Shown here piece after piece: positions 7,863-16,680 of a stretch of DNA of 38,189 nt. Position numbers and translations under genes: made by a program. The stretch is from Paludibacteraceae bacterium (GTDB lineage Bacteria; Bacteroidota; Bacteroidia; Bacteroidales; Paludibacteraceae). Below the pieces are notes generated by a model. The model ran no database searches. It was given only the letters and a program-made list of their open reading frames with translations, and was not told the origin of the DNA. The number at the start of each line of letters is the position of its first letter. Positions within the stretch are counted from its first letter, which is position 1. Location of the stretch: the NCBI GenBank assembly GCA_017444615.1, contig JAFSWF010000060.1, forward strand, positions 1-38,189, written 5' to 3'.

Positions 7863-8713
7863 ATATAGCAGTAAATGGCTAAGATAGGCGATGCGAAAAG
7901 AATACTATCAAAGCGATCTAAGACGCCTCCGTGTCCCGGCAGGAAATGTCCGCTGTCTTTGACGCCTACGGTTCGTTTCATGAGGCTTTCCATCAGATCT
8001 CCGAAGGTTCCAAAGGCACAAACTAAGGCAGCAAAACCAAAGATGATGGCTTTGTGGTGCGATTCTCCGGCGATGGTATCGAACCAGCCGAAATGACCTA
8101 ACAGGTAGGCGACGAGGATGGTGACGATGATACCACCGAGCAAGCCTTCCCAACTCTTCTTTGGGCTCACGCGGATGAACATCTTATGGTTGCCGTTTGG
8201 CATCCATTTGGCGGTTAGCGACCCGACGCAGTACGCACCCGTGTCGTTCGCCCAGATGAGCACAAAGAGCGCCAAAAGGAGCCATTTGTCCAAGTAGAGG
8301 ATGGAGCCCATGGTACTCATCGGAAAAACAATCATAGCCTGCGAGATAAACAGGTTTCCCCAGTTATGAATAGGGTTCACCTCTTTATGCCACAGCTCCT
8401 CCATGAGAATACCGATGATGACCAGTATATAAGCCGCTGCGATAAAAGCGTAGATGCCCCAAGACTGATGGCTGAGCGTGTTTTCGGGGACGAAGACGAA
8501 CCATTGTGTACCCGTCCAAAGGAGGAGGGTGGCGATGAGTGAGCCCCAACGCGTTGTGCTGTCGGAACCGACCATGGTATGGAACTCCCATACGCCCCAA
8601 CACATGATAATCAGCAAGAGGGCGCAGAAAGCGGCCGGATGCCATAGAATACTACCTATTACACAGGCTACAAAGATGGCACCACTGAGGGTGCGTTTCC
8701 AAAATTCGCTCAT
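7835..8713 (-). CDS. cdsA: Phosphatidate cytidylyltransferase
   Basis: 292 residues, strongly hydrophobic, with about eight membrane helices. The CDP-alcohol signature is near the C-terminus: SLMKRTVGVKDSGHFLPGHGG followed closely by LDRFDS (residues ~235-270). The enzyme makes CDP-diacylglycerol from CTP and phosphatidic acid, the entry to all phospholipid head groups, in the inner membrane. It sits in an envelope operon between the DoxX-like gene (3-base gap) and the lipid A acyltransferase gene (28-base overlap). Length and motif match the family. No ftsH gene adjoins it here. Confidence 0.95.
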   Translation of the reverse strand: MSEFWKRTLSGAIFVACVIGSILWHPAAFCALLLIIMCWGVWEFHTMVGSDSTTRWGSLIATLLLWTGTQWFVFVPENTLSHQSWGIYAFIAAAYILVIIGILMEELWHKEVNPIHNWGNLFISQAMIVFPMSTMGSILYLDKWLLLALFVLIWANDTGAYCVGSLTAKWMPNGNHKMFIRVSPKKSWEGLLGGIIVTILVAYLLGHFGWFDTIAGESHHKAIIFGFAALVCAFGTFGDLMESLMKRTVGVKDSGHFLPGHGGVLDRFDSILFASPILAIYCYICYMFWSLF

Positions 8714-8716
8714 ATT

Positions 8717-9835
8717 CTACAGATCTATAGTTACTTGTCTAAAATTCTTTTTCTCGATGATGGTCCCGTTTTGGATGATTACTAATCCCGGGTTTGCCCG
8801 AACGATGGTTTTGAGGGTAACGGGGTCAGCGGTGCAGATGAGATCCCATGCCTCTTCTTCGCACAAACCTAACTCTTCCGCAAAGGTGTAGATTTCCTCA
8901 GTTCCTGAACCGGTGACAATATAGTATTTATCGGGTGTGTTGTAATAGAGCGCCAGCACTTTGTTGAGTTGCTTGCGGTCCATTTGTGCGATGTCGTAGA
9001 TGATAGCTAGGGTGACCGGTTCTTCCGATTCGAGAATATCGTAGGTGATATCTGCGTAACCGAGCGTCATGATTTCGAAATCATGGATGGGTGGTTGATA
9101 GCCTTTCTGAATGAGCACGGACCGCTGCTCCACAAAGGTCCATTCGGGATCTCCCTTGGGGTAGTTCTGCAGCGTAAACTCCTGCTGCACGCCGTTTTTC
9201 TCGTAGATGAGCGTTGTTTGGTAAATGTTCTGTGGCGCATCTTCAGGTATCTCCATGAGGGTAGGGATATGATTGCCTACTTTATATGGCCGGAAATCGA
9301 TAAGGGGGAGGTGCTGGTAGGTATATTTCATCAGAATGAACACTGCCACTGCGGCAACTGCGGCGATAGTTATTTCAGCCCACGTGCGCCAGAGTTGCGG
9401 AATGGCTTTGCGGCAACAAAGGAGGGTGACGACGAGTGCCAGTAAAACGATGTTCTTCCTGAACGTCTGCCAGTTAGTCAGTACGATGGCATCGCCAAAG
9501 CACCCGCAGTCTGAGACGGGGTTCGTGAGGGCTATCCATAGCGTGAGTGGAGTCATGAAAAGATAGAAAACCAATGCTATCCAAGCAGTCCAGTTTGTGC
9601 GAACATTGCATAGCATACACACACCTAACACAAACTCCAAACCGATTAAGCCGACTGCCATTATTTCGGCATACGGCATGAAATCTATGAAGAACCCGCC
9701 GAAGGCTTTGAGGTAATCTTCGATCTTATAGACAGTGCCGAGGGGGTCTATGGCTTTGACGAGGCCTGAGAAAATAAAGGTCAATGCCACCAGTGTGCGG
9801 GCGATACTTCCTATGATATGAAGGGATTTTTTCAT
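8717..9835 (-). CDS. BT_3928-type DoxX/MauE-like membrane protein with extra C-terminal domain
   Basis: 372 residues. Residues 1-~165 form about five membrane helices of the DoxX/MauE type, with a start (TLVALTFIFSGLVKAIDPLGT) typical of the family and a loop Cys pair, SDCGCFGD (CGC at 110-112), as in MauE-like redox membrane proteins. Residues ~185-372 form a soluble domain ending in VIIQNGTIIEKKNF, which looks like a degenerate thioredoxin-like fold without a CXXC pair. It matches what is called the BT_3928 family in Bacteroides, whose function is not known to me. A role in periplasmic thiol transfer is inference. It lies 10 bases after the C_GCAxxG gene. Confidence 0.85.
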   Translation of the reverse strand: MKKSLHIIGSIARTLVALTFIFSGLVKAIDPLGTVYKIEDYLKAFGGFFIDFMPYAEIMAVGLIGLEFVLGVCMLCNVRTNWTAWIALVFYLFMTPLTLWIALTNPVSDCGCFGDAIVLTNWQTFRKNIVLLALVVTLLCCRKAIPQLWRTWAEITIAAVAAVAVFILMKYTYQHLPLIDFRPYKVGNHIPTLMEIPEDAPQNIYQTTLIYEKNGVQQEFTLQNYPKGDPEWTFVEQRSVLIQKGYQPPIHDFEIMTLGYADITYDILESEEPVTLAIIYDIAQMDRKQLNKVLALYYNTPDKYYIVTGSGTEEIYTFAEELGLCEEEAWDLICTADPVTLKTIVRANPGLVIIQNGTIIEKKNFRQVTIDL

Positions 9836-9845
9836 GTTTTTTGGT

Positions 9846-10340
9846 TTATTTGGTTTCGGGATTTATAGTGCGCAAGGCTATTCGTACAGCTTCGCCAACC
9901 ATTTCGCTGCACGGTCGTTTCTGATAAAACTCCGGTGTTCGCTCGGCAGGGCGAGGGTCAAGGTCTAACTGAGAGGGACAGGAACCTTTGGGTGCCAGTC
10001 CTAATAGTTCTGCGCAGATGAGACTGCCGTAGGTGCCTTTGAATTCTCCGGCTAACTGTTGCACGAGTGCATAGTTTGCCATTGTGCCTTGATTGTCATG
10101 CGGAGTGGCTGAACCGTTATGCAGTCCGGCTAATAGGAACATTCCACTGGCGGCACCGCATACCATCCTCATGCGCCCCATACCGCCTCCGAACGAAGCT
10201 GATAGCCGAAGAGCCAATGTTTCGTCTTCCAAACCGAATAAATCTGCACACGAAGCAAACACTGCTTGCGAGCAGTTGTAGCCTTGTTTAAAGAGTTTTT
10301 GTGCGCGTTGCGCGCGTTCTTCGATTATTTCTTCTTTCAT
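9846..10340 (-). CDS. C_GCAxxG_C_C family protein
   Basis: 164 residues, soluble, no signal peptide. The conserved cysteines are visible in order: NCSQAVF (22-28), CGAASG (61-66, the GCAxxG-type box), LICAELL (~115), GSCPS (~128) and RPCSEMV near the end. The family is thought to bind a metal or cofactor through these cysteines, but no activity is established to my knowledge. It is the first gene of the leftward envelope operon and is served by the promoter at 10351-10382, with an 11-base leader after the -7 box. Confidence 0.92.
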   Translation of the reverse strand: MKEEIIEERAQRAQKLFKQGYNCSQAVFASCADLFGLEDETLALRLSASFGGGMGRMRMVCGAASGMFLLAGLHNGSATPHDNQGTMANYALVQQLAGEFKGTYGSLICAELLGLAPKGSCPSQLDLDPRPAERTPEFYQKRPCSEMVGEAVRIALRTINPETK

Positions 10341-10350
10341 AAAACAGCCG

Positions 10351-10382
10351 CAAAGATACTACTTTTTTGTGAATTATGCAAA
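10351..10382 (-). promoter_or_regulatory. Promoter of the five-gene leftward envelope operon
   Basis: On the minus strand TTTG (complement of 10379-10382) and TATCTTTG (complement of 10351-10358) are 20 bases apart. The spacer carries TTCACAAAAAAGTAG, close to those at 3235, 20150 and 27352. It is divergent from the promoter at 10449. Confidence 0.88.
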
Positions 10383-10448
10383 TAAAGTACTGTTTTTTCT
10401 CTTTTTCTTTCTTATTTGCGTAGCAAAACGATTATTTTTTTCAAAATG

Positions 10449-10480
10449 CTTGCATATATGCAAATTTATTTGTAACTTTG
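10449..10480 (+). promoter_or_regulatory. Promoter of the small outer-membrane barrel gene and waaA
   Basis: CTTG at 10449-10452 (one mismatch to TTTG) and TAACTTTG at 10473-10480 are 20 bases apart. The spacer ends in ATTTG, the T-rich class. The ATG at 10520 is 40 bases further on. Confidence 0.8.
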
Positions 10481-10519
10481 CAGCCAAATATGATTTTTTA
10501 CTTTAAAACAAACAATCTT

Positions 10520-11008
10520 ATGAAGAAAATTTTCACATTTGCCGTAGTGGCTTTGATGGCTCTCAGCGTTTCTGCATCTACCTACACTCACAGTATTGGT
10601 ATGGTAGCCGGTTTAGGTATCGGAGCTCAGTACAAAGTTATGCCTTTGGAGCACTTCACTATTATCGAGGAGTTCGGTTATTTCACGAACCCTGATGGTG
10701 GCACTGGTTTTGGTTATGCCGGTGCTATCGACAACCTTGTTTTGGCTTATCAAACGAATGGTGTGACGGGCGAAGGAATTGAATTAGACTGGTACGTAGG
10801 CGGCCAAATCAAAGTAGGTTATGGTATGGGCAGTTTCGCTGTCTTTGGATTCGGTGCTACTGCCGGTTTGGAGGCTAATATGCAGAAGGCCCCGATTGCT
10901 TTCTCGTTCGATTTCCGCCCGGGTTACGCCTTGATGGGAGCTCCGAATGCCGGTATTGGACATATGTTTGACTACTCGTTCAACCTTGGCGTTCGTTATA
11001 CCTTCTAA
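10520..11008 (+). CDS. Small secreted outer-membrane beta-barrel protein
   Basis: 162 residues from the ATG at 10520, chosen because it begins a clear signal peptide (MKKIFTFAVVALMALSVSAS); the frame is open upstream but runs into the promoter. The mature part consists of short alternating strands rich in Gly, Tyr and Phe (for example SIGMVAGLGIGAQYKV, FAVFGFGATAGLEA), and ends in LGVRYTF, the aromatic end that the Bam machinery recognises. The size suits an eight-stranded barrel. Function is unknown. Its stop codon is followed immediately, in the same frame, by the GTG start of waaA. Confidence 0.82.
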   Translation: MKKIFTFAVVALMALSVSASTYTHSIGMVAGLGIGAQYKVMPLEHFTIIEEFGYFTNPDGGTGFGYAGAIDNLVLAYQTNGVTGEGIELDWYVGGQIKVGYGMGSFAVFGFGATAGLEANMQKAPIAFSFDFRPGYALMGAPNAGIGHMFDYSFNLGVRYTF

Positions 11009-12283
11009 GTGTACCTGTATTTTTTATTGATACGAATTGCAGCTTGGCTCGGGCATGAAAAAGCCCGAGCCTTGGTGCGTGGACAGAAGGAACAAAAAGC
11101 GCACCCTGAGCGGATAGCCGTCCATGCCGGTGCTATTTGGATTCATGTGGCATCGGTTGGAGAGTTTGAGCAAGCGAGACCGTTGATTGAGCGAATAAGG
11201 AGTACAGAATACAGAGTACAGAGTACAGACCGAATTACTCCTACAATTGTCGTCACTTTTTTCTCGCCGTCGGGATATGAGATGCGGAAGGGGTATGAGT
11301 TGGTGGATGGTGTTTTTTATCTTCCTTTTGCTACAAGGCGTAACGCGCGGAGGTTTTTGGATACGCTGCAACCAAAGATGGCTATTTTTGTCAAGTATGA
11401 GTTTTGGCCGGCGTATTTGCATGAACTGAAGAAACGCGGTATTCCAACCTATTGTATCTCCTCTATTTTCCGTCCCACGCAACGGTTCTTCCATTGGTAT
11501 GGCAAGTTAGGGCTTCGTTTGTTGCATTGTTTCACGCATATCTACGTACAGGATGAGGCTTCGCGTCGTTTATTGGCAGAGCACGGGGTGCATGACTGTT
11601 CTGTGACAGGCGACACGCGGTTTGATAGAGTGACGAAAATAGTTGAGAGTTTAGAGTTGAGAGTTGAGAGAGATGAGCGTTTGGCGCCTATAGCACAATT
11701 TGTAGAAGGCTGCGAGCGGGTGATTGTAGCCGGTAGTACATGGCCTAAAGATGAGGAGTTGCTGGAGAGGGCGTTTAGCGATGAGCGATTAGCGATGAGC
11801 GGGACTAAGCTTATTATTGTGCCACATGAGATAGATGAAGCGCATTTGCATTTTATCTTTAAGTTGTTCCAAGGAAGGCTAATCACTTATTCCGCCATCA
11901 GCCGTCAGCCTTCTGCTACTCGTCGGAATATACTGCAGCGAGCGAATGTGCTGGTGGTGGACCAGATGGGTCTGCTTTCGAAGATTTATACCTTTGCTCA
12001 AGTTGCTTATATAGGAGGCGGTTTTGGCGCAGGTATCCATAACACGATTGAAGCCGCGGTGTACGGTTTGCCCGTTGTATTCGGGCCTAATTACACACAT
12101 TTCCGCGAAGCGAAAGGCCTGATAGCAGCGGGTGCCGCGCGGAGTATTAACAATAGTGAGGCTTTGGCAGAGGCATTGGCTTTGGCGTTAGAGCAGCACG
12201 AGAAGATAGGAGAGAAAGCGCGCGAGTATGTACAAAGTGAACTCGGCGCCACTGAGCGCATTTATCATGCGCTGTTTAATTGA
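11009..12283 (+). CDS. waaA: 3-deoxy-D-manno-octulosonic acid (Kdo) transferase
   Basis: 424 residues, GT30 family. A short N-terminal anchor (YLYFLLIRIAAWL) is followed by the catalytic SVGEFEQARP with Glu near 52, FFSPSGYEMRK, KYEFWPAYL, the C-domain block AGSTWPKDEE and the sugar-nucleotide site GGGFGAGIHNTIEAAVYGLPVVFGP. It attaches Kdo to lipid A precursor at the inner membrane. The start is GTG at 11009, because an in-frame TAA (the stop of the previous gene) directly precedes it. Four 7-base repeat arrays lie in frame inside the gene (11201, 11641, 11771, 11894) at positions that look like surface loops, and the stop codon lies in a fifth (12279). All catalytic blocks are intact, so the gene is probably functional. 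Confidence 0.94.
   Translation: MYLYFLLIRIAAWLGHEKARALVRGQKEQKAHPERIAVHAGAIWIHVASVGEFEQARPLIERIRSTEYRVQSTDRITPTIVVTFFSPSGYEMRKGYELVDGVFYLPFATRRNARRFLDTLQPKMAIFVKYEFWPAYLHELKKRGIPTYCISSIFRPTQRFFHWYGKLGLRLLHCFTHIYVQDEASRRLLAEHGVHDCSVTGDTRFDRVTKIVESLELRVERDERLAPIAQFVEGCERVIVAGSTWPKDEELLERAFSDERLAMSGTKLIIVPHEIDEAHLHFIFKLFQGRLITYSAISRQPSATRRNILQRANVLVVDQMGLLSKIYTFAQVAYIGGGFGAGIHNTIEAAVYGLPVVFGPNYTHFREAKGLIAAGAARSINNSEALAEALALALEQHEKIGEKAREYVQSELGATERIYHALFN
11201..11228 (+). repeat. Four 7-base units inside waaA (agtacag type)
   Basis: agtacag, aatacag, agtacag and agtacag, followed by accga, are read as STEYRVQSTDR (residues ~65-75). The same units, followed by the same accga, occur upstream of the GSCFA gene at 33688-33713. 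Confidence 0.92.
11641..11668 (+). repeat. Four 7-base units inside waaA (agttgag type)
   Basis: agttgag, agtttag, agttgag and agttgag are read in frame as part of VESLELRVERD (residues ~212-222). They are related to the intergenic array at 3487-3523. Confidence 0.9.
11771..11798 (+). repeat. Four 7-base units inside waaA (gcgatga type)
   Basis: gcgttta, gcgatga, gcgatta and gcgatga are read as part of AFSDERLAMSG (residues ~255-265). Confidence 0.88.
11894..11907 (+). repeat. Two 7-base units inside waaA (gccatca type)
   Basis: gccatca and gccgtca, followed by the degraded gccttct, are read as AISRQPS. Related units lie at 6054-6081 and 33903-33930. Confidence 0.7.
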
Positions 12284-12361
12284 TAATTGATAATTGACAA
12301 TTGATAATTCTTAGCCCTGAAGGGCACAATTATTTGACAAAGTCAAATCTTGATAATTGAT
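12279..12361. repeat. attgata arrays and two palindromes between waaA and hisS
   Basis: Four 7-base units (attgata, attgata, attgaca, attgata; 12279-12306) contain the waaA stop codon. Then come the palindromes gccctgaagggc (12313-12324) and tttgacaaagtcaaa (12333-12347), and two more units (12348-12361) end four bases before the hisS ATG. Nothing else is seen in the gap. Confidence 0.88.
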
Positions 12362-12364
12362 ATT

Positions 12365-13678
12365 ATGGCACAGAAACCCAGTATTCCTAAAGGCACGCGT
12401 GATTTCGGGCAACTCGAAATGGCACGTCGCAATTATATTTTTGACGCGATTAAAGGGGTCTTTTCCTTGTATGGTTTCCAACAAATCGAGACACCAGCAA
12501 TGGAGAATATCGGTACGCTGATGGGTAAATACGGCGAGGAAGGCGACAAGTTGCTTTTCCGTATTCAGAACAGTGGCGAGAAGGCAGCGTCGGCACCGGA
12601 GAAAGGTCTGCGCTACGACCTGACTGTTCCTTTTGCCCGCTACGTGGTACAACACCGCGAAGAGATTTCTTTTCCTTTTAAACGCTTCCAGATCCAACCT
12701 GTTTGGCGTGCAGACCGTCCACAGAAAGGACGTTATCGCGAGTTCTATCAATGCGATGTAGATGTAGTGGGGACAGATAGTCTGCTCTGCGAGTTGGAGT
12801 TGATTCAAATCGTGGAGGAGGTGTACCGTAGGCTTGGCATACGTGTGTGTCTGCATATCAATAACCGCAAGATTCTGGCCGGTATCGCGGAAGTAATAGG
12901 TGCGCCGGATAAGATAGTGGATATCACCGTGGCGATCGATAAGTTGGATAAAATAGGTGTTGAGGCGGTTAATGACGAGTTGCGCGAACGCGGACTGAGC
13001 GAAGAACAAGTGGAGAAATTGCAGCCTATTTTGAATCTTAACGGTTCTACGGCCGAGAAACTAACGGCCCTTCATTCGATTCTGAGCAATAGTGAAATTG
13101 GTCTGAAAGGCGTGGGGGAGATGGAGACTATCTTCGATGAATTAAAGATTGTAGATTGTACGTTGGACATTGAGCTTGATCTTTGTCTCGCGCGCGGACT
13201 AAACTACTACACCGGAGCAATTTTTGAAGTGAAGGCTTTGGATGCGCAAATCGGTTCTATCACCGGTGGTGGACGGTACGATAACTTGACCGGTATCTTC
13301 GGTTTGCCGGGTGTATCGGGAGTAGGTATCTCGTTCGGTGCAGATCGTATCTATGATGTGCTGACGGAGTTGAACCTCTTCCCCGCTGAACTGCAATCGA
13401 CCACGCGGCTGCTCTTTGCTACTTTTGGTTCGGATGAGTTGCGCTACGCGCTTACTTGGGCGAACGCATTGCGCGAACAAGGTATCGCCGTGGAGGTGTA
13501 CCCCGAGCCGGCTAAGATGAAGAAACAAATGGGTTACGCGGATGACAAACAGATTCCCTTTGTGGCTATCGTAGGAAGCAATGAGTTAGAGCAGAATAAA
13601 GTGATGCTCAAGGAGATGAGCTCCGGAAATCAACAGTTGGTTGATTTGTCAGAACTCGTTCAATTATTAAATCGTTAA
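12365..13678 (+). CDS. hisS: Histidine--tRNA ligase
   Basis: 437 residues from the ATG at 12365. A TTG in the repeat just upstream is less likely, because [15 protein letters not shown] is the family start. The class II motifs are in order: motif 2 [19 protein letters not shown] (~105-125), the histidine-specific blocks [12 protein letters not shown] and GGGRYDNL (~275-305), motif 3 [15 protein letters not shown] (~318-332), then the anticodon-binding domain ending in [10 protein letters not shown]. It charges tRNA-His in the cytoplasm. It follows waaA across an 81-base gap filled with repeats; no separate promoter was recognised. Confidence 0.96.
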   Translation: MAQKPSIPKGTRDFGQLEMARRNYIFDAIKGVFSLYGFQQIETPAMENIGTLMGKYGEEGDKLLFRIQNSGEKAASAPEKGLRYDLTVPFARYVVQHREEISFPFKRFQIQPVWRADRPQKGRYREFYQCDVDVVGTDSLLCELELIQIVEEVYRRLGIRVCLHINNRKILAGIAEVIGAPDKIVDITVAIDKLDKIGVEAVNDELRERGLSEEQVEKLQPILNLNGSTAEKLTALHSILSNSEIGLKGVGEMETIFDELKIVDCTLDIELDLCLARGLNYYTGAIFEVKALDAQIGSITGGGRYDNLTGIFGLPGVSGVGISFGADRIYDVLTELNLFPAELQSTTRLLFATFGSDELRYALTWANALREQGIAVEVYPEPAKMKKQMGYADDKQIPFVAIVGSNELEQNKVMLKEMSSGNQQLVDLSELVQLLNR

Positions 13679-13712
13679 AAAGGTTTTTATTTGATAAAAA
13701 CGTCAAACTGTT

Positions 13713-14249
13713 ATGGCTGATACGAATAAACAATTCGATGTAGTGACTGCTCGCTGTAGGACTATCTTTGTGGAAAAGATGCAAGATTATGGTCCTTCGT
13801 GGCGGATTTTCCGTTTGCACGGGATCACGGATCAGTTGTATATAAAGGTATGTAACATCCGTCAGCGTCAAGAGACCGGCGTGAGTTTGGTAGGCGATGA
13901 TATACCCGGAAATCTGCGTGCCATCGTCAATTATGGTATCACGGCGATTATCCAAGCCCGCCATGGTTATGCCGATTCGATTGATATGACTCGCGAACAG
14001 GCACTTCAATTGTACGACGGCGTGCTTGGCGAGGCCAAGGAGTTGATGGTTCGCAAGAATCATGACTACGGCGAGGCGTGGCGAGAGATGTCTAAGGAAG
14101 GTATAGTGGATATGATCTTGGCCAAGATTATCCGAATCAAAACCATCATAGAGCATGACGGCAAAACGATAGCATCCGAAGGCGTAGAAGGCAATTATTT
14201 CGATATCATCAACTATGCCATCTTTGATCTAATCCATTACGAGAACTAA
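13713..14249 (+). CDS. DUF1599 domain-containing protein
   Basis: 178 residues, soluble, no signal. Two similar halves are visible: KMQDYGPSWRIFRLHGITDQLYIKVCNIRQ (residues ~24-53) and KNHDYGEAWREMSKEGIVDMILAKIIRIK (~111-139). This is the duplicated DUF1599 pattern, with a DYG.(S/A)WR box in each half. The helical, acidic/His-containing layout resembles MazG/all-alpha NTP-pyrophosphatase-like folds, but that is a weak inference. In Bacteroides I recall this family next to the BT_3928-type gene; here that gene is about 3.9 kb away on the other strand. It follows hisS by 34 bases and precedes lpd by 6. Confidence 0.9.
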   Translation: MADTNKQFDVVTARCRTIFVEKMQDYGPSWRIFRLHGITDQLYIKVCNIRQRQETGVSLVGDDIPGNLRAIVNYGITAIIQARHGYADSIDMTREQALQLYDGVLGEAKELMVRKNHDYGEAWREMSKEGIVDMILAKIIRIKTIIEHDGKTIASEGVEGNYFDIINYAIFDLIHYEN

Positions 14250-14255
14250 GACTAT

Positions 14256-15593
14256 ATGCACTATTTTTTGGCTATAATAGGTGGTGGACCTGCTGGTTAC
14301 ACAGCCGCTGAGAAGGCTTCGAAAGCCGGTAAAGATGTCATTTTGTTTGAACAGAATGCAGTAGGGGGGACGTGCTTGAATGTGGGTTGTATTCCTACCA
14401 AATCGTTGTTGTATGGTGCGAAACAGTACTTTAACGCTACGCACGCACAGAAATACGGTGTGACGGCAGAGAAGGTGTCGTTTGATTTTGCCGCTATGCA
14501 AAAGCGCAAAACGATTGTAGTTCGTAAGCTGGTTGCCGGTATCAAACAGCGTTTGAATAACGAGCATTGTACTGTGGTGAGCGGTGCAGCAACCGTGGTC
14601 AGCCGGACAGATGAGGCAGTGACCATTCAGTGCGGCGGGCAAACCTACGAAGCGCAGAACCTGCTCATCTGTACGGGTTCGACGAACTTTGTGCCCCCTA
14701 TTGTGGGTATTAAGGATAATCCTGCTGTTTGGGATAGCACGGATGCGTTGGCGGCTACTGAACTGCCGAAGCGAATCATCATCGTTGGCGGAGGTGTCAT
14801 CGGAATGGAGTTCGCGACGCTTTATCATGAACTTGGTGTTCCAGTGACGGTTATCGAAGCGATGCCTACTATTCTGCCGAACCTTGACCAAGACATCGTT
14901 TCTGTGTTGCTGGATAAGTACCGCAAGGCAGGAATGACCATTCTGACAAGCACCAAAGTAGAGTCGTTTGAAGGCGGCAAAGTGACAGCTAACGGTGAAG
15001 TGTATGAGGCCGATAAGATACTGGTGAGCGTTGGCCGCCGGGCGAACTTACAGGGTCTGGAAGCGCTTAGTGATTTGGAACTGAACCGCGGGGCAATCAT
15101 GGTGGATGAGTTTATGAAAACTAACCTGCCGAATGTGTATGCTGCCGGAGATGTGACGGGTAAGATTATGTTAGCGCATGTGGCGGCTCGTCAAGCGGAA
15201 GTGTGTGTGGGACGGTTACTGAAGCAGATTCCGCTGCAACGTATCGCGTACAATGCCATACCATCCGTAGTCTATACGAACCCCGAGATAGCATCTGTAG
15301 GTATTACGGAGCAGCAGGCAGCAGAGTTGAATATCGAATCGGAGGTTCGTCAGTTGCCGATGACGTTTAGCGGGCGGTTTATGGCAGAGAATGAAGGCGA
15401 GACGGGGCTGTGTAAGATGGTGATTGACGCCAAGAACCAAAGCGTGTTGGGGGTACATTGTATTGGCAATCCTTGCTCGGAGTTTATCGCCGCTGCGTCC
15501 TTTGCCGTACGTAATGGGTACACAGTGCCGGAGTTCCAACAAGTGGTCTTCCCGCATCCTACCGTCAGTGAGATTTTACATGAAATTTTGTAA
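14256..15593 (+). CDS. lpdA: Dihydrolipoyl dehydrogenase
   Basis: 445 residues. The FAD-binding GGGPAGYTAA (9-18), redox-active disulfide GGTCLNVGCIPTK (Cys 40 and 45), NAD-binding IIVGGGVIGMEFA, second FAD motif VYAAGDVTG, and C-terminal catalytic pair PHPTVSE (His 434) are all visible. The enzyme re-oxidises dihydrolipoamide of 2-oxoacid dehydrogenase or glycine cleavage complexes in the cytoplasm. No E1/E2 or gcv genes adjoin it, so its complex is unknown. It lies six bases after the DUF1599 gene and probably in the same transcript. Confidence 0.95.
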   Translation: MHYFLAIIGGGPAGYTAAEKASKAGKDVILFEQNAVGGTCLNVGCIPTKSLLYGAKQYFNATHAQKYGVTAEKVSFDFAAMQKRKTIVVRKLVAGIKQRLNNEHCTVVSGAATVVSRTDEAVTIQCGGQTYEAQNLLICTGSTNFVPPIVGIKDNPAVWDSTDALAATELPKRIIIVGGGVIGMEFATLYHELGVPVTVIEAMPTILPNLDQDIVSVLLDKYRKAGMTILTSTKVESFEGGKVTANGEVYEADKILVSVGRRANLQGLEALSDLELNRGAIMVDEFMKTNLPNVYAAGDVTGKIMLAHVAARQAEVCVGRLLKQIPLQRIAYNAIPSVVYTNPEIASVGITEQQAAELNIESEVRQLPMTFSGRFMAENEGETGLCKMVIDAKNQSVLGVHCIGNPCSEFIAAASFAVRNGYTVPEFQQVVFPHPTVSEILHEIL

Positions 15594-15618
15594 TTGCAAT
15601 AACCTTAAAATAACACAT

Positions 15619-16644
15619 ATGAAAAAACATTTTATTACTTTTTTTGCCTTGGCGTTGATGACGCAAGTAGGTTTGGCCAATGTGCCAACAGGCGTGGCCG
15701 CTATTCCGGAAGGATATTATCAGACAGTAAACAACAAGACCGGAGATGCAATCTTGGAAGCTCTGAAGACTCAAATTGACAACCACACAGAAATCGCGTA
15801 TGGGGCGTTGGAGGACTATTATGAGCAAACGGATTTTCGTGGCGATACGGTTTGGGACATGTATTCAACGTGTCGTTTTACGATTCATGACACTGGATCT
15901 CAATCGTATGTTTGTCATACTTGGAATAAGGAGCATTCTATTCCGCAGTCTTGGTTCAACAAGAAGACTCCGATGAAGTCTGACCTTTTCCATGTGTATC
16001 CGACTGATTCGCGTGTGAACAATTTCCGTGGGAATATGCCCTATGGAGAGACGAATGCGACTACCAGTGGAATTTCGCAAGACCCTCATAATCATGCGTT
16101 GGGTAAAATAGGAATAAGTTCCTTCAGCGGTTATTCCGGTAAAATCTATGAACCGGATGATGAATACAAGGGTGATTTTGCACGTACATACTTTTATATG
16201 GTAGCTCGATATCGCAACAATACTTTGAATAGTTCAGAAGGAGCTAATGTGTTTACGGCTAATCCGACTAACTTAACTTCTTATGCGCAAGCTTTATTCC
16301 TTAAATGGCATCGCCAAGACCCCGTTTCACAGAAGGAGATAGACCGCAATGAGGCAGTATATGGCATTCAACACAATCGCAATCCGTTCATTGACTATCC
16401 CTATTTGGTAGAATATATCTGGGGAGAGAAAGCCGGAGAAAAAGTTGCGATGGAACATCTGGTAGCATCCTGTGATACAATTTTCATTCCTGGAGAGAGT
16501 GACGGATGGCGAAGCGATGTAGTCCCACAAAGAGTGGAAGACGCGGATGAAGTGCACGCGGCAAAGAAAGTATTGGTCGATGGGCGTATTTATATCGTCA
16601 TCGAAGGCCAATGGTTCACGGTGATGGGTGAGCATGTAAAATAA
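15619..16644 (+). CDS. Secreted endonuclease I family nuclease with sorting-like tail
   Basis: 341 residues from the ATG at 15619, which starts a signal peptide (MKKHFITFFALALMTQVGLA). The endonuclease I core is clear: NKEHSIPQSWF (103-113, His 106 as the likely catalytic His), then FHVYPTDSRVNNFRGNMPYG (~124-143) and KGDFARTYFYMVARY (~190-205). The family cuts DNA or RNA non-specifically outside the cytoplasm with a metal ion. The last ~37 residues, containing KVLVDGRIYIVIEG and ending in VMGEHVK, match the tails of the BspA-like protein and the protein at 34754. Nutrient nucleic acid use or DNA clearance is inference. It is 26 bases after lpdA and 36 before rpiB. Confidence 0.92.
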   Translation: MKKHFITFFALALMTQVGLANVPTGVAAIPEGYYQTVNNKTGDAILEALKTQIDNHTEIAYGALEDYYEQTDFRGDTVWDMYSTCRFTIHDTGSQSYVCHTWNKEHSIPQSWFNKKTPMKSDLFHVYPTDSRVNNFRGNMPYGETNATTSGISQDPHNHALGKIGISSFSGYSGKIYEPDDEYKGDFARTYFYMVARYRNNTLNSSEGANVFTANPTNLTSYAQALFLKWHRQDPVSQKEIDRNEAVYGIQHNRNPFIDYPYLVEYIWGEKAGEKVAMEHLVASCDTIFIPGESDGWRSDVVPQRVEDADEVHAAKKVLVDGRIYIVIEGQWFTVMGEHVK

Positions 16645-16680
16645 CTGATAATAACGACATTATTCAAAAACAATACGATT

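Noticed and set aside
11201-11798. waaA as a pseudogene because of its many internal repeats
   Set aside because: The frame is uninterrupted over 424 codons and all catalytic and nucleotide-binding blocks are present; the repeats fall between them.
13608-14891. Two minus-strand frames of 182 and 220 codons over hisS, DUF1599 and lpd
   Set aside because: Antisense to intact genes, with no family resemblance and no promoter.
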